Source: Cryptomeria japonica
Taxonomy: Eukaryota; Streptophyta; Pinopsida; Cupressales; Cupressaceae
DNA length: 64,000 nucleotides
Assembly: GCF_030272615.1 (NCBI RefSeq)
Contig: NC_081413.1
Coordinates: 561,985,010 to 562,049,009, forward strand
Reading direction: 5' to 3'
Of the stretch, positions 35,331 through 47,302 are shown in pieces (positions within the stretch are counted from its first letter, which is position 1; the number at the start of each line of letters is the position of its first letter). A program made the position numbers and the translations under genes. The notes under the pieces were generated by a model that saw only the letters and a program-made list of their open reading frames with translations, ran no database searches and was not told the DNA's origin.

Positions 35331-37220
35331 ATGAGTGCCTATGAGTATGACAATGATGTCTTTTTCAATTCTGATCATACTACATTACCTAACATGGATG
35401 CCTATAGAAACATTCCAAATATTGAGAACATGGACACTATAAACAACAATGATACACACAATGACAATATGGACAACTTTTCTGAACACTCAACAGAAGT
35501 GGAAGACTCCATTATGGATCCCTATTTAAATTGATTGGTTGAGGAAATAATGAGTAGAGATAGACAATACTTCTTACAAGTGATGGCACAAAGTGGAGCC
35601 AAGATCCCTCATGATTTTGACATGTCTCAAATAATGGAAAATCGACCTTTGCAACAACCTCACCTCAACATGGATCAAAGGAGGCCTAATAGTGGAGGAA
35701 ATAGAGGACAACATCTTGTGCCTGAATCACCATCATCTTTGTTTCAAAAACCTGAGGTCCCATACACACATGGTCAATCATATGATACTCACCTTCGTAG
35801 ACCATTATGGAAGTCTTTTGTAGAAAAATAGGCTCAATCACATACCAATGCTAAGGATCAACCACCAAAGCAATTGGATATCCAAAGGCATGTTCAAAAT
35901 TTGGACATAAGGAAACCCCACATCAAATTTGGGGGCAACACACTAGAACAAACTCATGACATGCCTATAGAGTATGGTATACATGGACAAAGCAGATATT
36001 CCATTCATCACCATGACTCTATACCAAGTGGTCCATATACGCAACATCATTATAGACCTCCTCCATATGAACATGTGTATGATCAATATCATCCATATAT
36101 GGAACATGCTCCTCCACTAACTGCTTCAGGCATGGGGTATGGTCCAAGAAGTCAGTCTCCACCTAAGAATAATTTGGAACAACAAATCAAGGACTTACAA
36201 AAGAAAATGGAGGACATAAATACACCGAAGCCAACTTACACAATGAGAGACATATGTCCCTATCCATTTGACAAGAGCATTCCAATGCCTCCATTTCCTA
36301 CACACTTTGTGACACCTAAGTTTGATAAGTATAGAGGCAAAGGGGATCCTAAGGAACATATAAGACAAATTTTCACAGCTTGCATTGAGGTAGCAACAGA
36401 AGAGACATATTTGATGAGATTGTTACCACAAAGCTTAGGAGATCAAGCTATGGAATGGTTCTCCCAACTCCCACCTGGTATTAAGTCATGGGATGACTTG
36501 GTAGAGGCATTTATCCAACATTTCTCATACAACATAGAGACAGACATATCAGTCACTACTTTGTGCAACACCAAGCAAAAAGATGGAGAGTCTTTTTCAT
36601 CATTTTTACAAAGATGGAGGAATCTAGCCAGTAGATGCTCTTGTGAAATTCCACAAAAACAAATGGTAGAAATGTTCACCCAAAATGTTAACAAAGACAT
36701 TGGCTATGATCTAAGGAAAGCTTGCTTGTCCACCTTCAAGGATATCATTGAAAAAGGCTTAGCAACAGAGAAGCTCCTAATTGAACAAAGAGTCATTAAG
36801 ATATTCAAAGAAAACAAAGATGACTTTAAAGGAAAAGATAAGCCAAGATTTTGGAACAAAAACAAGAACACAGTCAATAATGGTGTTGTTGATGCCAATA
36901 TAGTACCACCCAAAATCATTTTTTCTGGATCAAGCTCTACAAACAATCAAGTGAATACTCAAACAACTTCCAGATCATGAAGGAAGTACACCCCATTGGG
37001 AGAACCACTTGAGTTAGTTTTCAAAAAGCTTGTGGCAAACAAGGTAATCACTATTCTAGATTTTCCTCCATATGAACCAAAGGTTAAACCAAATTGGTGG
37101 AATGATAATGAGTATTGTGAATTTCATAAGAGCAAGGGTCATAAGATAGGAAATTGCCATCGACTAAAGAACATCATACAAGATCTCATTGATAGAGGTG
37201 ACTTTGAGATTGAAGGATAG
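35331..37220 (+). pseudogene. element C gag (Tat type)
   Basis: Capsid protein. One frame from ATG 35331 carries an Asn/Asp-rich N-terminus, a Tyr/His/Pro-rich middle (35960-36170) and a clear Retrotrans_gag core. That core includes PKFDKYRGKGDPKEHIRQ (about 36318), MRLLPQSLGDQAMEWFSQLP, WDDLVEAFIQHFSYN and FLQRWRNLASRCSCEIP. A finger segment (CEFHKSKGHKIGNC) lies at about 37117. Stops at 35532 (TGA), 35829 (TAG), 36978 (TGA) and 37218 (TAG) fit C-to-T changes at CGA and CAG codons. No frameshift was seen. Confidence 0.9.
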
Positions 37221-38190
37221 TCATCCAATCAAGAACATGAGATGTTTAAGGAACCATTCCCAAAGCATTACAAGGGAAAGTCTAAAGCCATAGATGACCA
37301 AACCAACTATACAAGAGCATCCTATAGCTATGATTCAACTATCAATCAGATTTCAATGGGTAATTATGTCTCTACCATTATCATCAAGGACAAAACGCCT
37401 GAGAATTCTACCCAAAGACCCAAAATCATCCTGAAAGGAATTGGATCCTCTTCCAAACCTACCTCTGAATGTAATGTTACAACTCATCGAGGTAAATTCA
37501 CTTTGCAAGGTGCTCCAGCTAAAAAAAGTGCTTCCTCATCAACCAAGCCTGAGTATGACCTTGTAGAATAGTTAGGGAAGACACCCACGCTTATCTCAAT
37601 CCTTGAGCTCTTACGCATATCCCCCGCAGATAAAGCCATTCTTGACAAAATCTTGAGAGACACTCCGGTTCCTACTGATTTGAACGTGGACCAGTTTCAA
37701 GCCATGGTGGGATACCTTTCTGTTCCACACTCCCTTACATTCACAGAAGCCAATGACGCCTCTGTGAGTCAACCACATAATGCACCTTTACACATTGAAG
37801 CCTTCATACACAAACTTCAAATAAAAAGAATCCTGATAGATGAAGGAGCAGGTCTAAACATTTGTACATTGAGCACTATTAAACAATTGGGATATTCTGA
37901 TAAAGCTGTGAATTCTACAAAAAAAATTACCATCAAGGCATATGATGATGAAGAGTGGTCATCCAAAGGCACAGTCACCTTACCTCTCAGAGTAGGGCCG
38001 GTTCTGAAGGATGTGGTTTATCAAGCCTTGATTTGGATCTTACATACAACATATTGCTAGGACATCCATGAATTCATGAGATGAGCACAATCCCATCTAC
38101 ATATCATCGATGTATCAAGTTTCCACACAATGGAGTTGAAGTGATCGTCAAAGCTGATCCAAATCCATTCATATATTGCAACAATCTGTG
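37221..38190 (+). pseudogene. element C retropepsin (Tat type)
   Basis: Continues the gag frame. A YDLVE-stop-LGKTP phrase at about 37554 is the conserved lead-in to Tat proteases. The active-site stretch RILIDEGAGLNICTLSTIKQL lies at about 37830. The family has D-G/S-G here, so the Glu is a damaging change. A one-base loss near 38015 shifts the frame, after which TYNILLGHP-stop-IHEM and IPSTYHRCIKFPHNGV complete the C-terminal signature. Confidence 0.85.
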
Positions 38191-39405
38191 ACCTAGATCA
38201 AAAATAACAATCCCAGTCAATCGAGAAGCTATTCCTTCATCGGCATATGTGGATCTAGAATCCTTGAAAGCTTCTACATTAAAACAAACAGAGCTCAAAG
38301 AAAAGTTCAAGATTAAAGACCTGGGATGCGGTGAGTATATCTTTCATGTTGATCAACTCCCACTATCTCCTAAGAGATTCAGTCAACAGGCCCAATCTAC
38401 AAAAAAGTTGCAATGTCAAGGAATTGGGTGTGAACCACCTAGTGTTGTGGCTAATAATTCTGAATGCAATTCTCCTCTAGTGGTGCAAGCAACTCTTGAT
38501 ATCAATAGTCCTAAGAGTAGTTCCAGCGAAGAATCTATTGAGTATATCACCAGGCCTCTTGAAAACTCACATAGCCTTACCATTTCATCCACTCCTTCCA
38601 TTTCCCCTCCACTTCCAAACATGGATCAACAAGAATTACAAAAGCCCTCACTTATTGGGGATCAAAAATCAAACTTTGAAAAGAAAAATCTAAAAGTCAA
38701 TAATAAAGAAAATTCCTTTAGTCCAAATCAAAATCAAAAGCTATTGGACTCTGCAAAAATCAAAGTCAAGGATAAAAATCCTATGAAGAAAAAACAACAA
38801 GAGTTGATCTCCCCTAATATAAAAATAATTGGGGGCAAAAGTTCTACAATTTTAAGTCAAAAAGAACACTTGTTGAACCTAAGTCTCCAACATGTTATCC
38901 TACTTTCACTTATTTTCGCAATCATAAGCCTTCATCAATCATCCACTTGTTCCACACATCCTTTACCTTCTGGCGATACATCATGGACCTTTAATGGATC
39001 TTCCTCGAAGGACTTTGTTATTAGGTATGCCCAAACTTCTTTAGGTGACACACATACAGGCCTATGTAGTCCACACGCTAGTAATTCTATCTCAGTTCCT
39101 TCATCAAGGAAGACAGTAAATCGAGCTATACATCATTTAGTCAAGGAACAATGCAGCTACAATCATAAGGTTAAGCCTTGTACATTCGAGGCAGGTAACT
39201 TAGTTCTCAGAGAAAATCCTAAAAATCAGCAAGACAGAGAGAAGAAGGGAAAGTTCGAACCAAATTGGCTTGGTCCTTACATCATCACAACATCATATGG
39301 ATCTGGTGCATATTAGCTCTCAACTCCAGAGGGTGAACCATTGGAGGATCCTATCAACAGCATACACCTTCGTAGGTTTTACACATATCTCCTCCAAGTA
39401 TCCTA
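38191..39405 (+). pseudogene. element C linker and integrase C-terminal tail
   Basis: An open frame of 355 codons (38249-39316). Its end reads RAIHHLVKEQCSYNHKVKP, then GKFEPNWLGPYIITTSYGSG, and after a TAG a ...PINSIHLRRFYT end. This is the C-terminal region of Tat integrases (the GPY-like module). The ~270 residues before it are Ser/Lys/Gln-rich linker with a hydrophobic stretch (HVILLSLIFAIISLH, about 38889) long enough to span a membrane. The integrase core, RNase H and RT that should lie between protease and this tail are missing. Confidence 0.75.
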
Positions 39406-40970
39406 ATTCAAAATAGACAAAAAAAAAAAAAGAAAATTGCTACTTGGTGAAAACCTGGCAAACAAGCACCTTGTGACACAGAAAAATATAAAAATTGAAA
39501 AAACAGAAATTTTTTTTTGTCCAATGGTGAAAACCACTTTGGTGGCACCCTGGACAAGTACCATGGTGAAAATTGGGTCACCAGTGCCATGCGTAGAGAC
39601 ATTGCTCCTCCCTCCTTCAGGATTCCATCTCATCCTTTCACTTTGCACATACTCACAACCTATCCATTCATAATAAGCTTACCCATTCCCATCATGGCTT
39701 GTTATTGATCTACCCAAGATTGGTTAGCCATTCATAATAAACATTCATTTTCATCCCTTTCCATCAATAATAAATCAGCTCCTATCTATGGCTAAGGCAG
39801 ATCCTACGTCTAGTAATGGGTGTGGAACTAAGAACATCACATGTTTCGAGGAGTATAGTTTCTTCCAGTTTTCTTCAGTCTATACGCGCACAATCCGCAA
39901 TAAAACAACATTTGCATCGCAAATCCACAATAAAGTTTTGTCTTCTCCACAATACGGTATCAATTGCATGGATTCAGTCAGTTTCAGATGAGACACAACA
40001 GCAGCAATGGGCTCCAACAAATCAAATCTTTCAACAGACTCAGACAACATTATGGTTCAGTGTTATCTATCCTTTTTGTGAAAGTAAACATTGTGACCAC
40101 GATCAAATAAGACTTATACAAGTGACAAGAGACACTAAACTTGAGGACTACAATGGATGTTGGTGTCGAGTCTTTATTTTCTTTTGATTTTTTATCTTTT
40201 GGTGACATGTCTTTTAGCTTTTCCAGGATGTCTCTGAGTAGAGATTTTATTTCCAAGATGTCTTTGACTAGAAAGGCGAGGATTGGGTATCATCACCTAT
40301 TTTCTTTGTTGTCTGTGGATTGTCTTTTAGTAATGCTATGACTTGTCCAAGGATATGAGGACACTATGAGTCTAGTGTGAACTGGGGCATTCCTTGTTTG
40401 CAACTGTGTTATCTCCATGAAAACAGGTACAATGACTTTCTAGATCGAACATATGTCTCGATTGTCATAACCTACTTGCCATAATAAAGCTCAATGATGA
40501 TAACGCACAAGAAGCTCTTTCACTTTCATATCTTCTATCTTCCATCCCCATTTCTTGATTGACCTCCATCATCCTTCTTGAGTCCGTGTAGCCTGCTATC
40601 ACATGACTGAGTATAATGACACACCAAAAAGTATCTGCATTTCATGTAGTTGCACCTGCATTACCACATATTAAGCATTTCATACATACATATAGATATC
40701 ACAATTGCATCACATCCTACATACAACACATATTAGCACATTTTACATTTTCATCATGTAAATAATCATTTGCATTATCATATTCATCTGGATTTCATAC
40801 ATTCACATTTGCATCATACATAACATATTAAAAACATAAAAGAACAAAAATATTGCATTTGATTATGTACATATTTGCATCCATAACATAAGCATCACAT
40901 AGAAACATACATCATGAAACATCTCATCACATAGGTACACATGCATATAGCTACCACAAAGAATCATCTC

Positions 40971-41013
<43 letters not shown>

Positions 41014-41034
41014 ATGATACAATGATGTCAAAAT
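39406..41034 (+). other. element C region downstream of the integrase tail
   Basis: No gene recognised. A TGGTGAAAAC phrase occurs at about 39446 and 39525, with a TGGTGAAAAT variant at about 39562, each near GTGGCACC/AAGCACC/CAGTGCC words. CATTCATAATAA occurs near 39664 and 39730. The region 40620-40970 is rich in CATA and CACA words. Confidence 0.5.
40976..41012. repeat. (TG)n microsatellite
   Basis: An uninterrupted 37-base alternation of T and G. Confidence 0.95.
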
Positions 41035-41463
41035 ACATATGGCTACAACCAACCCTCATGTCGCCCTGTCCGGACAGAGAAACCCACTAATCACTCCTAC
41101 TAGTACTACCTGTAGTGCTAATCTTGTCTATGTCATGGTATCCCATGCCACATGTCCAACCCTCATCTCCAATCCCAGATCCTGGAACACTCATCTTAGT
41201 GTATCCCTATCTCCATCTCAATCATAAGGTACTAACTCCCCATCGATCGGTATCCTCAGAATCTTGTATAAATGCTCTAAGGTGACTGTCATCTCACCCA
41301 TCAGCAAATGGAAAGTACAAGTCTCTGAGTGCCATCTCTCAGCCAACCCAGTCAGCAACCCCATGTTCGCCCGAAACTCAGGCACATACAGAATGAATCT
41401 CAGACCCATAACCTTAATGGCAACTCGGTCCTCAAATGTTAGCTCTGGTCGTAACCTCTAAGT
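41035..41463 (-). pseudogene. antisense plant mobile domain (PMD) gene remnant
   Basis: On the minus strand the reading from about 41459 gives RLRPELTFEDRVAIKVMGLR, then a VPEFRANMGLL block and LAERWHSETCTFHLLMGEMT, then VTLEHLYKILRIPIDGELV. The ERW-x-x-ET-x-TFH-L and ILRIPIDG patterns are hallmarks of the PMD/MAIN family. After a stop at 41218 the frame continues as RDTLR and VFQDLGLEMRVGHVAWD, then LVGVISGFLCPDRAT near 41055. Two or three nonsense changes are present. A candidate first exon lies at 42160-42225. Known PMD proteins act in silencing and are often carried by transposons; the role here is not known. Confidence 0.8.
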
Positions 41464-41542
41464 CGACGGGAATCTCTCTCATGACTCCAGCATAGGTAGG
41501 TACTCTTGCAGTCAAGCAAATCAACTGTGTCAGTCAAAGTGA

Positions 41543-41800
41543 CACTCACTGTTCATCACAAAGTGTTGCTTCTATTCTAGCGACATTCACTATTCATCAC
41601 AAAGTGTTTCTATTTATCCTAGTGGTACTCCCTGTTCATCACAAAGTACTACATGTTTTTGCACTCCCTGTTCATCACAAAGTGCTACTTACATTTGCAC
41701 TCACTATTCATCACAAAGTGTTGCTTTTTTTTTTAGTACTCCCTATTCATCACAGAGTACTTTGTCTTGGTACTCTCTATTCATCACAAAGTGCCTTGAT
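41543..41800 (+). repeat. minisatellite, seven copies of a 34-42 bp unit
   Basis: A core of ACTC-C/A-CT-G/A-TTCATCACAAAGTG recurs with the TTCATC word at 41552, 41593, 41635, 41671, 41707, 41746 and 41780. It lies between the antisense PMD exon and its candidate first exon, in what would be an intron on the minus strand. Confidence 0.9.
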
Positions 41801-42159
41801 CTATCTTATCCTATTGCCTTTGCTTGAGTGTATCCTCTTAAGTAGTTTCCTAGTTGGCAATGTATGTTCTATCATAGAATTGTCAATCCTGGCCCTATTT
41901 TCTATTTTAGTCTTCCCTAGAGGACCTGCTTGAGTGTATCTTCTCAGTAGCTTATCCAATCGACAACGTATGTTCATCACAAAACTATTGATTTGGCCTA
42001 GAAGACATAAACACGCTTTCATTACATATTGCACAGATGCACCTAAGCATTTTTTGACCTTGTTTGACATATTCTAAAAGCGCATTTATTGCACTACCTA
42101 AGATGCATTAATGACAACATTTATTGCAACAAAGTACAAGGAGGTTTTGTGATACTTAC

Positions 42160-42225
42160 CGGCTCTCCTGCATCTGTTGGCCTCTGAAATCGGTGAACGC
42201 AATCAAATCTGTGAACCAAAGCCAT
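42160..42225 (-). other. candidate first coding exon of the antisense PMD gene
   Basis: On the minus strand an ATG at 42225 opens exactly 22 codons (MALVHRFDCVHRFQ...) up to CCG at 42160. A consensus splice donor GTAAGTATC follows immediately. Candidate acceptors near 41464 (ACTTAG) would join in the PMD frame. No other long frame starts here. Splicing is inferred, not shown. Confidence 0.45.
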
Positions 42226-42317
42226 CGCTGCTGACTGTTGCTGCTCTATTCTCTCTTTGCACTCTGATCTCTTGGATGTGTGGATGACAATGAGGATATA
42301 TTCCCCTCGTGGTCTAT

Positions 42318-42323
42318 CTTATA
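42318..42323 (-). promoter_or_regulatory. candidate TATA box of the antisense gene
   Basis: TATAAG in AGTCTATAAGATAG on the minus strand, about 95 bases upstream of the exon-1 ATG. This spacing would allow a short 5' untranslated region. Confidence 0.35.
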
Positions 42324-42560
42324 GACTACCCTAGCCCTAGCCTTCGTTTCTCGAGTCAGTCTTCATTATCTCGTGACTCTGTCACTCTATCCTATCTTGT
42401 CATTCCTTTCTAGCCTTTCTTTCTTATCGAGAGATTGTCTGTGATCTTTTCAGACATTTTCATCCAATCTCTCAAGGGGGCATATCATTCCCATCTTGGG
42501 ACAACTTTGTATCAGTTCATATTATCTTCTTTGAAACAACGCAACAAGCTGCATTGTCTC

Positions 42561-42574
42561 AAAGAAGGGCAAAA
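42561..42574 (+). promoter_or_regulatory. polypurine tract, element C
   Basis: AAAGAAGGGCAAAA directly precedes the 3' LTR. Confidence 0.7.
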
Positions 42575-43345
42575 TGTAGACACCTAAAATTGTCTAGTCT
42601 AATTAAATAAATATTTTATTTATTTAATTACTTTAGCCTAATTCTTCTATTAATTAAATAAATCTTTATTTATTTAATTAATTCATTTATCCTCTTCTAG
42701 CCTTATTTCTCTTTTAAATAAATACATTTATTTATTTAAATTATCCTTTTCTTAAATTAAATAAATATCTTATTTATTTAATTGATCCCACTTTTTCTAT
42801 TAATTAAATGAATCTTTATTTATTTAATTAATTCATTAACCTTTTCTACCCATGACACATGTCATTCATCTCTTAATTCATACACTACCTACCTTGTTAT
42901 TATTTTCTTATTTTCTTTACCTACCTTTTAATCATAGCCAACCTTTTATCCCTCAATCTTATCCCTCCATTTCTTATAGTGCCTTCTATATAAGGAGATG
43001 CTTCCTTCATTATCAACCCTATGCACCCTGATGATTACTCGACTACACTACACTTTTGAACTTTCATATGCGATCCTACTTGCAACCACATTTCCATTCT
43101 TTGTTGAGCTCTTGTGCACATATAAAATCTAAGAGCAAATATATCAAGCAAGATCAATGGAGATAGGAAGAATGGAGATTTAAACCCTATTGGACATGTG
43201 ATGGTATAATCTTTGTGATTTCATTTGATATGCATTGTCTTAGGTAATCTTCATATGTTATGGTGGATCTTTGTTGTTGTTAGGCTAGGGTTTTATGGTT
43301 GAATTTAGTCTTTCAATATTGTTGTATCCATTTTCACCATAAACA
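42575..43345 (+). repeat. element C 3' LTR
   Basis: Collinear with 31932-32707, with a few small indels (for example around 42900-42950) and scattered transitions. It ends CCATAAACA before CAGGG. Confidence 0.95.
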
Positions 43346-43350
43346 CAGGG

Positions 43351-43375
43351 TACTACAAGAGATTTATCATGTGTT
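43351..43375 (+). pseudogene. Gypsy A RT copy 3, last fragment
   Basis: After element C, about 25 bases continue the RT motif (TACTACAAGAGATTTATCA). At about 43370 the sequence jumps into an unrelated ORF, so everything from the rest of RT to integrase is deleted in this copy. Confidence 0.75.
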
Positions 43376-45369
43376 CTTCCACTTGAATGGAGAGAAGTAG
43401 CATTGCATGTCTTGAAGTATTTAACTTGTGAAGGAAGATTATCATGTGTACATTCCCATCATTTCAAGATTCTGAGTCATCTATGCCACGGGCGAAGGAT
43501 GAATGTTTCAAACATATTGTACAATCTTCTTTCCATAAGTGCAGTGGAAACGTAGAAAGATAGGCCTCACTTAGTTTCTCATTATTGTCTGATTAAGTTG
43601 TTGGTTGAAGTGTCTTTAAGAGATGTCTCTCTAATGTCTTGGAATGAATTTGTGGAAATTACAAGATTGAGGGTAGATAATGTGGGTCCAGTGGAACCAC
43701 TCCCATCTCAAGAGCCAAATTTTTTTGAAAAAACTAGTTCTACTATTGAACCCTCATCCTCCAGGATATCGCCAGAACAAAATGTTCCTGCAGCAGAGGA
43801 ACCCTCACAAGAAGAAGCCCTGTCTAAAAGAGAAGAAGCCTCAGTAGGGGTTCCTTCACAAAGCCTAATAAAAACTAGGGTTGTTGCACAGAGGGAAAAA
43901 TGCAAAGGAAAACAAATTGACACAAAAAAGGAGGAGAAAAGTAAAAGTGGGGATTTAGCCTCTTCTGTTGCCAAGAAAAGGAAAGTCTCAAAAACGGTTT
44001 CTCCTGTAGCCACTCAAGAAAAATATCAAAGAATAAATGGTAGGCTTCGAAGAAAGCCTAAGGGTCAGAGGAACCAAATAGCAACATTTTGGTTGTTTCT
44101 CTAGAACATGAGCCACACAGTCCTCACCAGAGTGATTTTCCTTCATCCCTGCCTAAGGAAGTCAGAAGGGAAGAAGAAAAAGATGAAGAAGAGTTGTAGA
44201 ACCTTCATGAGTAGCTATAGGAAGAAGTAGGTTTTGATGGGCTTGATAGTTTAGCATCCGCTGTAGAGTACGTTGTTGAAGCATTAAGAAGAGTTGAAAA
44301 GGGAAAACCTAAAGCACCTATTCATAGACCACCAACTTCTCTTACCAGTCATGCTATGGAACTTGCCCTTTACTAGGAATGAGAATTGGAAAAAGCAGAA
44401 ATGCAGAGGTTAATTGACCAGCAGAAAAAGATCATTGAACAAAAAGATGAGGAGATTGCTTATCTTAAAACTAAGGTGGAAATGGTAGCCACTATGGTAC
44501 CGCAGCTAATGCAATGCTGAGCACCTCCTTGGGTTTAGTCTCTATATTTAAAGGAACAACATATGTGTTTCCAGCTGATGAGATTTGTCAGGGATCTAAG
44601 TCCCTCTTTACAGACACCTAAGGAATTCTATCATGTTTATCAGACATCTCCTACAGCCATCAAAAATTTTCTCTGTCAATTTTATTTACATAATTACGTT
44701 GTTCCTGATGACATTGATTGGAACCCTCTCCTCTACATTGGAGATATCTAGTTAAGAGATCTTGTGTCATGGGTGCAAATCAAATTGCAAGGGGAGAGTT
44801 GTTCATGATACATAGAAAGGAAGAACTTGACCTTTCACTGCCATTAAGAGCTGAATCAAGAGAGCCAAGAAGACTTTATTTTGACTAGCAGAAGAGTGTG
44901 TATCAACCAAATTTTGGGAAAGATATTATGCCCTTAAGAGAAGAAATATATAAGGAATATGAGAAAATGGCTACATGAGAAGGACGGGTAGGAATAGAAA
45001 ATTTGGTCTAGTGTTCAAATATCCTGTCGGATGATTTGAAGAAATCTGAGCCACATTCATTACCAAATTATCATGTAGCACTGAAGAGGGAACCAAAATA
45101 TATACATTTGGGAACAACAAAAGGAAGACATTGGTTGCCCCTCAGTTTTCAGCCACCAATCCTCCTATGGCCACTAATGGGATGCAGGGATAGTGATCCA
45201 CCATATAATGGCACAACATAATGCTCTAGGTGGACATGATTGCAAAATATGAAAGGATTTTATTGGAGTTTGTCTACAGGAGGTTCTGGGAAGGTTACCC
45301 CTCGCAATTTCATAATCAATACCAAAATTCAAAACTTTCCTATTGTTGGAGGATTAACAAGAAGTTAGG
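43376..45369 (+). pseudogene. Gypsy A 3' ORF of unknown function
   Basis: A coding-like region between pol and the 3' LTR. It begins LPLEWREVALHVLKYLTCEG, followed by HSHHFKILSHLCHGRRMNVS and, after a stop at about 43558, HLVSHYCLIKLLVEVSLRD. Residues then become Ser/Glu/Lys-rich (43690-44100), with a basic KRKVSK patch. A coiled coil (QQKKIIEQKDEEIAYLKTKV, about 44423) follows. The end (about 44560-45370) has aromatic-rich pieces such as RFWEGYPSQFHNQY. Frame changes and stops are frequent. No transmembrane segment is seen, so it does not look like an envelope gene. The opening helix pattern resembles plant transposon-associated domains, without certainty. Confidence 0.6.
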
Positions 45370-45380
45370 TTGGGGGAAAA
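45370..45380 (+). promoter_or_regulatory. polypurine tract, Gypsy A
   Basis: TTGGGGGAAAA abuts the 3' LTR start TGATGAGACC. Confidence 0.8.
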
Positions 45381-46435
45381 TGATGAGACCAAATAATGGC
45401 TCTGTTTTGATAGATTTTTGTCATAGTATTCTTGCCTAGGTCTTGTGTTTAGACAATATTTATATCTAGAGACTTTCCTAGCTGATGCCTTTTTAAGTGT
45501 TTCTAGAAATGATTTGTTTGATACTTAAGGTTGTCATATAATGATTTCTAAATGGTTCATCTATGCAAAATATCTAAATCAATCTTAAATGTGTTTTAAT
45601 TTATGTTATGTTAATATTGGTAGATACACATGCTTTTTGTGCATGTTAACACCATGATGCAAGGTCAGCCAAGAAGAAGGAAAGACTAAGTTGGTAGTTT
45701 AAAGGAACATCAAACATACTGCCACGATGCAGACCCATTCAAATAAAAGTAACATTGAAGGAGACCGTAACCACTTGATTTCTTCCTCAACAAGGTGGTT
45801 AGTGGACATTTATGATTGTTCTTAGTGGAGCTTAAATCTAGGAAGGAAATCATGCTATATCTTCTCAGCTACAGGATAGATGTTGTTCTTCTGCACTAAC
45901 TTCTTTTAGTATAATAAAACTCATTTGCCTATTCCATTGGAATATGAGTTGATAAGTTAGGAATTTGTTATAAGTTTCCATATAAATAAAAGGTCTTTAT
46001 CTCCTCTTGAGGACACATAATAACCATAGAATTTGTAATACCCAACTTTCAAACTTATGTATTTTGCAATCAATTTGATATAAAGAAATCAATGTTATTT
46101 TGAGCTTATCAGTTGCAATCTAAGAATTCTAGATATACTCACTCAAGGGGGCCCACTTGGTGAGTTATCCCTTTGTGTTTTTCAGTTAATTTCCATCTTG
46201 CAATAGTTTTTGTTTTAGCATTCAACTGTTCCTGGAGCCACTGGAAACAATTGCTATGTTTGTTACTACAGCCACAACGGGTAGAGTAGTTCCTATCCGC
46301 TTGCCAGAACATTATCATTTGGTAGTGGTTCCTTAAATTACTTTTAGTTTTGAGTTTTGATTATGTATTAGTTCATTATGTTTTTCCACATTTATTTCAG
46401 AGAATTTTGTTTCCTGCAGTAGGATAGAATGGTTG
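45381..46435 (+). repeat. Gypsy A 3' LTR, first part
   Basis: Collinear with 17186-18127 plus an extra 110 bp at about 45562-45675. It is interrupted after GGTTG (46431-46435) by B' and resumes at 58701. Confidence 0.9.
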
Positions 46436-47288
46436 TGTTAGATGCAATGACAGTCCCAAAGACACTGAGAGATGGGTGGGGGGGGGTGAATCAATGTCTA
46501 ACCGGTTAATGGAATATTTGAACTTATTTACAACTTTGTAATTAAATTAATGTACTCGTAAACAATAAATAATGCAACAAAGAGAAATAACAGAGACAAC
46601 ATAAATGCACACTATAACACAAGATATTTTGGTGAGGAAACCCAGTGTGGGAAAAACCTTGGTGGGATTTGTGACCCACAATAATTACTCACTGGCCAAT
46701 ATGAATAAATATTAATTACAATATGGGCCTGCACATATAGGAAGGCCAACAGCCTAGAGCTCACTACTCAATAGAAGAGTCTCACTGACTACATAATGGA
46801 TAATTAAATCCAATACAATGTACTGCTCAAAATAGCATCTGTAATGCTTGATTCAGTACCAGTTTAAGCTCTGTCAGAAACCTTAACCAAAAACCTTGTC
46901 GGTGAATGATATTCACTTACATAAGCTATCTGCCTTATTACAAAATCTTTACGCTATCTTCTACATAATACCATTACATAATTTCCTCTCTATGCTATCT
47001 CAAAAATGATCAATAAGATCTCATACATATATGAGTTTTTACAATACAACATGTCGGCTTACAAATAATTAATTACATTTACAATACAATTCACATTAAC
47101 AAAACTTTGTCTCATGTCGGCCTAAGTGTTGGTACGCTTAATTTCTGGTGTAATTTGGATGCCAGTGAATATGCTTATCAGTGCCTGTAGATGATGTATG
47201 TGTTGTCGTGGAATGCGTAGAACCTGTTACCGGTTGGTTACCATAAATGACAACATCAACCATTCTCATTGAGTGTAGAATGCCAACA
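46436..47288 (-). repeat. element B' 3' LTR
   Basis: Plus-strand reading TGTTAGATGC...TGCCAACA. It contains a run of nine G (about 46478-46486) where the other copy has five. Confidence 0.95.
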
Positions 47289-47302
47289 ATCTCCCCCTTT
47301 GG
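47289..47302 (-). promoter_or_regulatory. polypurine tract, element B'
   Basis: Minus-strand CCAAAGGGGGAGAT next to the 3' LTR; it shares GGGGAGAT with element B. Confidence 0.85.

Larger units (their letters stand above)
31932..43345 (+). mobile_element. element C: Tat-type LTR retrotransposon lacking RT, with antisense PMD gene
   Basis: LTRs at 31932-32707 and 42575-43345 (776 and 771 bp, TG...CA). The flanks are TAGGG (31927-31931) and CAGGG (43346-43350), one transition apart. Internal order: 2.6 kb leader, gag with finger, retropepsin, a linker, an integrase C-terminal tail, then 3.2 kb that includes an antisense plant-mobile-domain remnant. RT, RNase H and the integrase core are missing, so it is non-autonomous. 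It is inserted in RT copy 3 of Gypsy A. Confidence 0.9.

Noticed and set aside
43598-44104. Envelope-like gene in Gypsy A
   Set aside because: No signal peptide, membrane segment or glycosylation-rich domain is visible in the 3' ORF.
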